Origin: Candidatus Kapaibacterium sp.
GTDB taxonomy: Bacteria > Bacteroidota > Ignavibacteria > Kapaibacteriales > NICIL-2
Direction: 5' to 3'
NCBI GenBank assembly: GCA_026003495.1
Contig: BPHK01000001.1
Coordinates: 682,001 to 746,000, forward strand
DNA length: 64,000 nucleotides
Part shown: one piece after another, positions 18,490-25,134 of the stretch
Position numbering within the stretch: the stretch's first letter is position 1
How the letters are laid out: every line of letters starts with the position of its first letter
The notes under the pieces: generated by a model
The model's database searches: none
What the model was told of the DNA's origin: nothing
The model's input: the letters and a program-made list of their open reading frames with translations, nothing else
Position numbers and translations under genes: made by a program

Positions 18490-19869
18490 GTGAAGATTAC
18501 CTTCTGGGGCGCTGCGCAGACTGTCACAGGCTCGATGCACCTGGTCGAGTGCAATGGCTACCGCATTCTGCTCGATTGCGGACTCTACCAAGGACGTCGT
18601 GCAGAAGCCTACGAGCGAAATAGCACCTTTCCCTTCAACCCGCGAACGATTGATGCGGTGCTACTTTCGCACGCGCACATAGACCATTCGGGGAATCTTC
18701 CGAGCTTGGTCAAACAGGGATTCCGAGGGTTGATCTATGCGACTGCCGCAACGCGCGATCTCTGCGCGATCATGCTTGCCGATAGCGCGCATATCCAGGA
18801 AAGCGACGCTCGTTTCCTCCGCAAGCATGGGAAGGATGCTGCCGATCCACTCTACCAGCTCGAGGATGTCACCCAAACGATGGAACTATTCCACACGATT
18901 CCCTACCGCCGACGCTTTGTTGTCTTCCCAGGTATCGAAGCAGCATTCTACGACGCTGGACATATCCTCGGCTCTGCAGCGATTGCAGTCTGGCTCCGGG
19001 AAGGTGATCGCGAGCGTTGCATCCTATTTACTGGTGATGTCGGACGCCCGGCGCCTGTCCTTCTCCGTCAGCCGGACTGGCTTCCAGAAGCAGATGTTAT
19101 CATCAGCGAGTCCACGTACGGTGGGAAAACGCACGAGCCGCAAGAAACAACAATCCAGACGCTCCAACGCCTCATTGAACGCATCATCACCGAGCACGGC
19201 AAGCTTATCATTCCGGCGTTCAGTGTCGGTCGGACACAAAACCTTGTGTACTACCTCAATATGCTCCACAGCAGAAGCGCGCTTGCTGATGTGCCAATTG
19301 TTGTGGACTCGCCGCTTTCGTCAAGCGCAACGAATGTCTATCGCCTTCATCCAGAGTGCTTCAATCCAGCAGTGCGTCAGGCGATGCTCACCGACCCCGA
19401 TCCATTTGGGTTCGAGTCGCTGCGCTATACGCGCAGTGCTGATGAATCGAAAGCGCTCAACGGCAAACATGGACCCATGGTGATCATCTCCGCATCGGGA
19501 ATGTGTGAAAGTGGCAGAATATTGCACCACCTGCGCAATACAATCGAGGACCACACAACCACCGTATTGCTCCTGGGTTTTATGGCTGAGCACACGCTCG
19601 GCCGACGCTTAGCCGACGGCGCTGACCGCGTTCGCATCCTTGGCGAGGAATTCCGCGTGCGTGCGCGCATCGAGCAGCTCCACTCGATGTCCGCCCATGC
19701 AGACCAAGAGGAGCTCGCAGCATATCTAGGCCAGCTCCGCGGTCGCGCTGAGACGATTTTCCTTGTCCACGGCGAGCCAGCTGCGCAAACGCTGATGGCA
19801 GAGCGACTCCGGGAGGATGGCTGGCAGGATGTTCGCATTCCCACGCGCGGTGAGTCAGTCGAACTGTAG
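18490..19869 (+). CDS. MBL-fold beta-CASP RNA-processing nuclease
   Basis: A 459-residue cytoplasmic metallo-beta-lactamase fold protein. Metal ligands: SHAHIDHSG (His61-His66 region), DAGHILGSA, TGDVGR and the late HSMSAHAD and FLVHGEPAA motifs. The beta-CASP and RNA-specificity parts are marked by ESTYGGKTHEP, IPAFSVGRTQNLVYYLN and ISASGMCESGRILHHL. The group includes CPSF-73-like endo/exoribonucleases; the exact substrate is unknown. The GTG start at 18490 begins the first beta-strand directly (KITFWGAAQTVTGS). It heads a run of RNA- and nucleotide-related genes (MutT-TadA, rsmI, tmk). Confidence 0.93.
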   Translation: MKITFWGAAQTVTGSMHLVECNGYRILLDCGLYQGRRAEAYERNSTFPFNPRTIDAVLLSHAHIDHSGNLPSLVKQGFRGLIYATAATRDLCAIMLADSAHIQESDARFLRKHGKDAADPLYQLEDVTQTMELFHTIPYRRRFVVFPGIEAAFYDAGHILGSAAIAVWLREGDRERCILFTGDVGRPAPVLLRQPDWLPEADVIISESTYGGKTHEPQETTIQTLQRLIERIITEHGKLIIPAFSVGRTQNLVYYLNMLHSRSALADVPIVVDSPLSSSATNVYRLHPECFNPAVRQAMLTDPDPFGFESLRYTRSADESKALNGKHGPMVIISASGMCESGRILHHLRNTIEDHTTTVLLLGFMAEHTLGRRLADGADRVRILGEEFRVRARIEQLHSMSAHADQEELAAYLGQLRGRAETIFLVHGEPAAQTLMAERLREDGWQDVRIPTRGESVEL

Positions 19870-19883
19870 CCTCGGCTAGCCGG

Positions 19884-20720
19884 ATGCAAGAAGTTGCTGT
19901 TGGTGTGCTCGTGGAAGCTCGGCGCGTCTTCATTGGTCAACGGCGTGGTACCGCGCGCTACGGCGGCATGTGGGAATTCCCCGGCGGAAAAATCGAGCGG
20001 GGGGAGTCGCCTGCCCGTGCGCTCAGCCGGGAGTTGCGTGAAGAGCTTGGTATCGAGATCGCCGAGCCACGCTACCTTGGGACAGTCGAACATCGCTACG
20101 ATGATGGGGGTACCTTCCGCGTCTGGTATTATCGGGTCGAACAGTGGCATGGGACGTTCAACATAGACCTCTGGGAACGCGTTGCGTGGGTGAGCATTGA
20201 GGAACTTCCGTCGTATGCGATGTTCGAAGCTAACCGTGCGATATTGCCTGCGCTTGCTGCATCCTTCGAAAGCGACGACGAGCGGTTCATGCGCATTGCG
20301 CTCGCTGAAGCCGAGCGTGCAGCCCGCAGCGGCGAAGTGCCAGTTGGATGCGTCATCACCCTCGGCGGGACAATCATTGCGCGTGCGCACAACCGCACCG
20401 AGGAACTCCGCGCTGCGACAGCACATGCCGAGCTGCTGGCGATTCGGCAGGCGCTTGCCTATCGCCGAACTCGATGGCTCGATGGGGCGACGCTCTACGT
20501 GACGCTCGAGCCGTGTCCGATGTGCGCAGGAGCGATTGTCCTTGCTCGTATCGCCCGTGTGGTATTCGGCGCACATGATCCAAAGGCAGGAGCCTGCGAG
20601 ACGCTCTACACACTTGCGAGTGATCCCCGGCTCAACCATCGCGCAGCGGTGCGTGGTGGCGTCCTGGCCGAGCAATCACAGGCGATCTTGAATGCATTTT
20701 TCCGTGATCACTGCCGCTGA
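19884..20720 (+). CDS. MutT-type Nudix hydrolase fused to tRNA adenosine deaminase TadA
   Basis: One uninterrupted 278-residue frame encodes two enzymes. Residues 1-about 125 are a MutT-like Nudix domain: GTARYGGMWEFPGGKIERGE, with the box G35-x5-E41-x7-R49-E50-L51-x-E53-E54-x-G56, typical of 8-oxo-(d)GTP diphosphatases. Residues about 132-278 are TadA, which converts A34 to inosine in tRNA: GEVPVG (150-155), catalytic HAE (181-183), and PCPMC (210-214) for zinc. Met136 (ATG at 20289) starts the TadA part and could allow a separate product by internal initiation. The Nudix part lacks the C-terminal half of MutY, so it is not a MutY remnant. rsmI follows 5 bases later. Confidence 0.9.
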   Translation: MQEVAVGVLVEARRVFIGQRRGTARYGGMWEFPGGKIERGESPARALSRELREELGIEIAEPRYLGTVEHRYDDGGTFRVWYYRVEQWHGTFNIDLWERVAWVSIEELPSYAMFEANRAILPALAASFESDDERFMRIALAEAERAARSGEVPVGCVITLGGTIIARAHNRTEELRAATAHAELLAIRQALAYRRTRWLDGATLYVTLEPCPMCAGAIVLARIARVVFGAHDPKAGACETLYTLASDPRLNHRAAVRGGVLAEQSQAILNAFFRDHCR

Positions 20721-20725
20721 GTGCT

Positions 20726-21463
20726 ATGCAAACGCCCTCTCCTCTGGAAGCTGCACTCTACCTTGTGCCCACGCCGATCGGCAATCGCGAGGACATCACA
20801 CTCCGTGCGCTCCGTGTGCTGGCAAGTGCCGACATTCTCGCTGCGGAGGATACCCGAACGCTGCGGAAGCTCCTGGCGATGTACAGCATCACACCTCGCC
20901 AGACGGTTGCTTACCATGAACAGAACGAACGCGTGCAGAGCCAGCGACTTGCCGATGCAATCGAACAGGGAAAGTCCGTTGCACTCTGTAGTGAAGCAGG
21001 GATGCCGATCGTGAGCGATCCTGGATTTCGGCTCGTTCGCGAGGTCATCGAGCGGCAGCTTGCAGTGGTACCGCTCCCTGGCGCGAATGCAGCGCTCACT
21101 GCACTTGTTGCCAGCGGGCTACCAGTTCATGCGTTCGCGTTCGTTGGTTTTCCTCCGCACCGCAAGGGGCGCCGTGCATTTTTCGATTGGCTTGCCGCAA
21201 AGGAGGAAACTGTGATCCTCTATGAATCGCCACACCGCCTGGAGCGAACGATTGCAGAGTTACTCGCGGTGTGCGGCCCAGATCGTCCGTGTGTCCTTGC
21301 CCGTGAGCTGACGAAGCTCCACGAGTCATTCTATCGCGGCACACTCGGCTCGATCGCATCTGAGCTTGGCACGACGATCCCACTCCGCGGAGAGTTCGTG
21401 GTACTTTTGCACGGGCGACTTACGACTACGCACGGAGAATGTTCATCACGTTCGAAGGAATAG
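20726..21463 (+). CDS. rsmI: 16S rRNA (cytidine-1402-2'-O)-methyltransferase
   Basis: A 245-residue SAM-dependent tetrapyrrole-methylase-fold enzyme that methylates the ribose of C1402 in the ribosomal decoding centre. Signatures: LYLVPTPIGNREDITLRAL, ILAAEDTRTLRKLL, ALCSEAGMPIVSDPGFRLV, VPLPGANAALTALVASGLP, FVGFPPHRKGRR and ILYESPHRLERTI. It is slightly shorter than E. coli RsmI (286), lacking most of the C-terminal extension. The 3' end overlaps tmk by 25 bases, and it follows the MutT-TadA gene by 5 bases, so the three are very likely one transcript. Confidence 0.95.
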   Translation: MQTPSPLEAALYLVPTPIGNREDITLRALRVLASADILAAEDTRTLRKLLAMYSITPRQTVAYHEQNERVQSQRLADAIEQGKSVALCSEAGMPIVSDPGFRLVREVIERQLAVVPLPGANAALTALVASGLPVHAFAFVGFPPHRKGRRAFFDWLAAKEETVILYESPHRLERTIAELLAVCGPDRPCVLARELTKLHESFYRGTLGSIASELGTTIPLRGEFVVLLHGRLTTTHGECSSRSKE

Positions 21464-22077
21464 ATGGCTCTGGCAAATCCACCCATGCCGGGTTACTAGC
21501 AGAGTGGCTTCGCGCCAGAGGCCATCGCGTCGAGCTTCTCCGCGAGCCAGGTGCAACGCCGCTTGCGGAAGCAATTCGGCAGATCCTCCTCGATGCAACG
21601 CTTCGCATTGATCCTGTCGCGGAGCTGATGCTCTTCTGTGCAGCGCGGCGTCAGCTTGTCGAAGATGTGATCCGTCCGGCACTCGCTCAAGGGCAAGTGG
21701 TCATCAGCGATCGCTACGCAGATTCGACAGTTGCATATCAAGGCTATGGGCGAGGGTTAGACCTGGAGATGGTCGAGCGCATCATCGGCTATGCAATTGG
21801 GTCGGTTGTACCGCATGTGACGTTCGTACTCGATGTGGACGTTGCCACTGCACTCCAGCGTCGGGGAGTGCGCCAGTCGCGTACTACCGATCGAATGGAA
21901 GATGCACCGGAAGCGTTCTTCGAGCGGGTTCGCAGAGGGTATCTGGCTATTGCAGCCCGTGAGCCGGAGCGCGTTGTGGTACTCGATGGCATACAATCGG
22001 TGGAGATGATCCACTCGCGCGTTTGTGCTGTTGTCCTTGAGCGGCTCCGGCAGATTCACCGTGGAGCACTGACCTAA
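21439..22077 (+). CDS. tmk: thymidylate kinase
   Basis: A 212-residue kinase that phosphorylates dTMP to dTDP. The P-loop is ITFEGIDGSGKSTHAGLL at the N-terminus; the DRx motif is ISDRYADSTVAYQGYGRGL, and the LID region is RTTDRMEDAPEAFFERVRRGYL. Length and order match bacterial Tmk. The start lies within the last 25 bases of rsmI, implying coupled translation. The stop TAA is embedded in a candidate -10 sequence for the next gene. Confidence 0.95.
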   Translation: MFITFEGIDGSGKSTHAGLLAEWLRARGHRVELLREPGATPLAEAIRQILLDATLRIDPVAELMLFCAARRQLVEDVIRPALAQGQVVISDRYADSTVAYQGYGRGLDLEMVERIIGYAIGSVVPHVTFVLDVDVATALQRRGVRQSRTTDRMEDAPEAFFERVRRGYLAIAAREPERVVVLDGIQSVEMIHSRVCAVVLERLRQIHRGALT

Positions 22078-22082
22078 TTTTG
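22075..22082 (+). promoter_or_regulatory. candidate -10 element TAATTTTG before proline dehydrogenase
   Basis: TAATTTTG matches the Bacteroidota -10 consensus TAnnTTTG at all six fixed positions, and lies 27 bases before the ATG of the next gene. It overlaps the tmk stop codon. No good TTG is placed at -33, so it is only a candidate. Confidence 0.4.
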
Positions 22083-22108
22083 CGCTGCATCATTGACGTG
22101 TCGTGGCG

Positions 22109-23026
22109 ATGAGTCTTCTCGATCACCTTGTTGCGCGGTCCCTTCCACTGGTGCCCAAGCCTATCGTGCGCCGCGTTGCGTGGCGCTACATCGCGGGCAC
22201 AACGCTCGACGATGCAATTACGTGCGCACGTCGGCTTGCAGAGCGCGGAGCGTATGCAACAATTGATGCACTCGGCGAATTCGTCCGTACACGCGAGCAC
22301 GCCGATCGAGAGGCTGCACAAGCAATCGCGACACTCGATGCGATAGCCGATAACCACCTTCCTGCGTACCTGTCGCTCAAGCTGACCTCCATTGGGCTTT
22401 CGTTCGATCCGGTGCTTGCAGAAGAGAACCTGCGGCGCATCCTCGACCATGCACGGATGCGTGGACTCTTCGTTCGGCTCGATATGGAAAACTCGCCGTA
22501 CACGACTGCAACGCTCGATCTCTACCGCCGCATGCGCGATGCCGGCTATGACAATCTCGGCGTTGTTATCCAGGCATATCTCTACCGCAGCGAGCAGGAC
22601 ATCCGTGAACTTGCGCCCTACAAGGCAGACATCCGCCTCTGCAAGGGCATCTACAACGAAGATGCATCGATTGCCATCAAAGATCGCGAGCAGATTCGCG
22701 CGAACTATCGGAGGTTGCTACGGCTCATCGTCGAACTTGGGATGACCGTCCGCATTGCAACGCACGATGACGTCTTGATTGCCGATGCCGAGCAGCTGAT
22801 CGCAGAACGCAAGCTCCAACGCGATCACTACGAGTTCCAAATGCTGCTCGGTGTACGCGAGCGGAAGCGGGATGAACTCCTCGCGTGTGGCTATCCGGTG
22901 CGTATCTACATCCCGTACGGCGAGGACTGGTATGGCTACTCGCTGCGGCGCCTCCGTGAAAATCCGCAGGTTGCTGGGCATGTCTTCCGTGCACTCTTCA
23001 ATAGGAACGGGGCACGCGTGCGATGA
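22109..23026 (+). CDS. proline dehydrogenase (monofunctional PRODH)
   Basis: A 305-residue FAD-dependent TIM-barrel enzyme oxidising proline to pyrroline-5-carboxylate. Visible signatures: LSLKLTSIGLSFD, FVRLDMENSPYTTATLDLYR, NLGVVIQAYLYRSEQDIREL, RLCKGIYNE, VRIATHDDVLI, EFQMLLGVR and VRIYIPYGEDWYGYSLRRLRE at the C-terminus, the last two binding flavin and substrate. It is the short, single-function form of Gram-positive and Bacteroidota-type bacteria rather than PutA. ATG at 22109 is chosen; an in-frame GTG at 22103 is possible. The stop overlaps rfbB as ATGA. The P5C dehydrogenase partner is not in the window. Confidence 0.93.
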   Translation: MSLLDHLVARSLPLVPKPIVRRVAWRYIAGTTLDDAITCARRLAERGAYATIDALGEFVRTREHADREAAQAIATLDAIADNHLPAYLSLKLTSIGLSFDPVLAEENLRRILDHARMRGLFVRLDMENSPYTTATLDLYRRMRDAGYDNLGVVIQAYLYRSEQDIRELAPYKADIRLCKGIYNEDASIAIKDREQIRANYRRLLRLIVELGMTVRIATHDDVLIADAEQLIAERKLQRDHYEFQMLLGVRERKRDELLACGYPVRIYIPYGEDWYGYSLRRLRENPQVAGHVFRALFNRNGARVR

Positions 23027-24057
23027 GCAAAACCGTTTTGGTCACTGGTGGGGCAGGTTTTATCGGGAGCAACCTGATTCGCTGGATTTTGTCCAATCGC
23101 GATTGGCGCGTGGTCAATCTCGATGCACTCACGTATGCGGGCAATTTGGCGAATCTCCGCGATGTCGAGTCTGACCAGCGCTACAGGTTCGTTCACGGTC
23201 GGATCGAAGATGCGGCGCTCGTTCATGCGGTACTAGAGGAGCATCACGTCGAAGGAATCATCCACTGCGCGGCCGAAAGTCACGTGGATCGTTCCATCGC
23301 TGCTGCAGCGCCCTTCATCGAAACGAATGTGCGAGGGACACTCGTGCTGCTCGAAGCAGCACGCAAATATGGCATCGAGCGCTTCATCCACGTTTCGACC
23401 GATGAAGTCTATGGCACACTTGGCCCCGACGACCCACCTTTTACGGAAGAATCCCCGCTTGCGCCAAATTCGCCCTACGCAGCATCGAAAGCAGGTGCAG
23501 ATTGTTTGGTTCGGGCGTTTGTTCATACCTACGGCCTACCGGCGATTATTACGCGCTGCTCGAATAACTACGGTCCCTTCCAGTTTCCCGAAAAGCTTAT
23601 CCCGCTGGCCATTGCTAATGCGCTTGATGAGCAACCCATCCCCATCTATGGCGATGGTCGGCAAGTGCGGGATTGGATCTACGTCACCGATCACTGCCGA
23701 GGCTTGGTTGCTGCCTATGAGCATGGGCGTATCGGACAGACGTACAACTTCGGCGGGCGGAGCGAGCGCCGCAACATTGACGTCGTTCGAGCGATTCTGC
23801 GACTGCTCGGCAGACCGGAGTCACTCATTGAGTACGTCACTGATCGCCCCGGACACGACCGCCGCTACGCAATCGATTGTAGCAAAGCAGAACGTGAGCT
23901 GGCGTGGCGTCCACATGTGACGTTCGAGGATGGGTTGGCCGAGACGATTGCATGGTACCAGAACAATCGTGCATGGGTAGATGCAGTTCGCTCTGGGGAG
24001 TACCGCTGCTATTACGAGCAGCAGTATGGCTCCAGGGATCGAAGTGCAGCTCGGTAA
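23023..24057 (+). CDS. rfbB: dTDP-glucose 4,6-dehydratase
   Basis: A 344-residue SDR that makes dTDP-4-keto-6-deoxyglucose, the precursor of rhamnose and other deoxysugars. Motifs: VTGGAGFIGSNLIRW (NAD binding), NLDALTYAGNLANL, AAESHVDRSI, VSTDEVYG with the catalytic Thr-Asp-Glu, SPYAASKAGAD with the catalytic Tyr-x3-Lys, TRCSNNYGPFQFPEKLIPL and VRDWIYVTDHCRG. Length is normal. It starts inside the stop of the proline dehydrogenase gene (ATGA), so transcription is shared even though the pathways differ. rfbA, rfbC and rfbD are not nearby; the product could feed the polysaccharide genes at 1.6-8.7 kb. Confidence 0.95.
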   Translation: MSKTVLVTGGAGFIGSNLIRWILSNRDWRVVNLDALTYAGNLANLRDVESDQRYRFVHGRIEDAALVHAVLEEHHVEGIIHCAAESHVDRSIAAAAPFIETNVRGTLVLLEAARKYGIERFIHVSTDEVYGTLGPDDPPFTEESPLAPNSPYAASKAGADCLVRAFVHTYGLPAIITRCSNNYGPFQFPEKLIPLAIANALDEQPIPIYGDGRQVRDWIYVTDHCRGLVAAYEHGRIGQTYNFGGRSERRNIDVVRAILRLLGRPESLIEYVTDRPGHDRRYAIDCSKAERELAWRPHVTFEDGLAETIAWYQNNRAWVDAVRSGEYRCYYEQQYGSRDRSAAR

Positions 24058-24102
24058 CGTTCGCAACGCTGCGCAAGAGGTGGAACGTTTTTTCGAATCG
24101 CT

Positions 24103-24117
24103 CCGCTATAGTAGCGG
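24103..24117 (+). terminator. short hairpin after rfbB (weak terminator candidate)
   Basis: CCGCTA (24103-24108) and TAGCGG (24112-24117) form a perfect 6-bp stem with a 3-base loop, 45 bases after the rfbB stop. There is no T-run, so termination is uncertain. Confidence 0.25.
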
Positions 24118-24148
24118 CGGGATAAACAAGGCTACTAGAAGCCTGTCA

Positions 24149-24179
24149 TTGGCGGTTGCTCTCCGCGAATTTAGGTTGT
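24149..24179 (+). promoter_or_regulatory. candidate promoter before the SAM hydrolase gene
   Basis: TTG at 24149-24151, a 20-base spacer and TAGGTTGT at 24172-24179 follow the geometry of the Bacteroidota promoter TTTG-N19/20-TAnnTTTG, with two mismatches in the -10. It would start transcription about 24 bases before the ATG at 24209. The gap 24058-24208 otherwise holds only a small hairpin. Confidence 0.35.
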
Positions 24180-24208
24180 AGTTGTCCACTCCATCAAGCA
24201 TCATTGCA

Positions 24209-25030
24209 ATGGCATCGGCACCAATTTTTCTTCTGACTGATTTTGGAGATCAGGACGCCTATGTCGGCGTCATGAAAGCAGTCATGCTTGGCATCGAACC
24301 GATGCTTCAAGTTGTCGATCTCTGCCATAACATTGAGCCACAAAATGTAGTCTCCGCCTCGTACGTGCTCTTCACCGCGGTCCCATATGTACCTCGAGGC
24401 AGCGTTGTCGTTGCAGTTGTTGATCCTGGGGTGGGGACCGAGCGGCGAATTGTAGCGCTGGCGTTCGAACAGTTTACTCTGCTTGCACCGGATAATGGAA
24501 TCGCGACGCTTGTGCTGGACCGGTTTCGATGTGAGCGTGCGGTTGCTGTCGAGAACGATCGTGTAGCCATTCAACAGCCGAGTGCAACCTTCCACGGACG
24601 AGATGTTTTTGCGCCAACAGCAGCATACCTTGCCAGTGGTCAACTGACACTTGAGCAGCTTGGGGAGACGATCGAAGTGACGAGCCTTGTTCAGTTAGCC
24701 TTAGAGCCGCGCTCGGATGGGCAGGTACTGCACGCGAGCGTCCTCCACGTGGATCGGTTCGGAAATCTTGTGACGAACGTCGAGGCAGCACGCTGGGGTA
24801 TTACGCCAGCAGCCAAATGGTGTTGCCGCGTCAGCGGCTGTGAACCTCCGATTGTCCGCACCTACGGCGAGCAAGAACACGGGCAAGCGCTCGCCTACAT
24901 CGGCAGTAGCGGCTTTATTGAAATTGCTGTGCGAAATGACAGTGCAGCAAAGCGGTTCGGACGTGCACCCGCGATTATCCTGACTCGACAAGGAGACACC
25001 ACCACATCGCGTGATACATCCTCACCCTGA
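24209..25030 (+). CDS. SAM hydroxide adenosyltransferase (DUF62/SAM hydrolase family)
   Basis: A 273-residue cytoplasmic enzyme of the DUF62 family, relatives of fluorinase and chlorinase, that hydrolyse S-adenosylmethionine to adenosine and methionine. Visible signatures: LLTDFGDQDAYVGVMKAVM at the N-terminus, DLCHNIEPQNV, VVAVVDPGVGTERRIVAL, LAPDNG, FHGRDVFAPTAAYLASG with the family Arg-Asp pair, and VLHVDRFGNLVTNV plus the C-terminal barrel (IGSSGFIEIAVRNDSAA). The ATG at 24209 begins the first strand; an upstream TTG at 24182 is less likely. Physiological role in bacteria is not settled. Confidence 0.9.
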   Translation: MASAPIFLLTDFGDQDAYVGVMKAVMLGIEPMLQVVDLCHNIEPQNVVSASYVLFTAVPYVPRGSVVVAVVDPGVGTERRIVALAFEQFTLLAPDNGIATLVLDRFRCERAVAVENDRVAIQQPSATFHGRDVFAPTAAYLASGQLTLEQLGETIEVTSLVQLALEPRSDGQVLHASVLHVDRFGNLVTNVEAARWGITPAAKWCCRVSGCEPPIVRTYGEQEHGQALAYIGSSGFIEIAVRNDSAAKRFGRAPAIILTRQGDTTTSRDTSSP

Positions 25031-25061
25031 GGGGTTCGACTCAAAAGCATCAGGATGACAA

Positions 25062-25086
25062 AAATCGGACATATTTAGTCCGGTTT
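25062..25086. promoter_or_regulatory. dyad 1 upstream of the TonB receptor gene
   Basis: Inverted repeat: left arm 25062-25070 and right arm 25078-25086 (GGAC...GTCC core) pair over 9 positions (8 Watson-Crick, 1 G-T) around a 7-base centre. The right half contains TTTAGTCC. Together with dyad 2 it occupies the short gap in front of a putative iron/heme receptor, so an operator is a fair guess; a hairpin terminating the upstream gene is an alternative. Confidence 0.4.
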
Positions 25087-25089
25087 CGT

Positions 25090-25110
25090 AATTTGGACTT
25101 GGTCTAAATT
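25090..25110. promoter_or_regulatory. dyad 2 overlapping the candidate TonB-receptor promoter
   Basis: AATTTGGAC (25090-25098) and GTCTAAATT (25102-25110) form a 9-position dyad (8 Watson-Crick, 1 G-T) with a 3-base centre. It shares the GGAC / TTTAGnCC half-site with dyad 1 and overlaps TAAATTGT (25105-25112), a -10-like sequence 23 bases before the GTG start. Repressor binding here would block transcription; this is inference from position. Confidence 0.4.
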
Positions 25111-25134
25111 GTATCACCAAGTATTCTGCACGCT

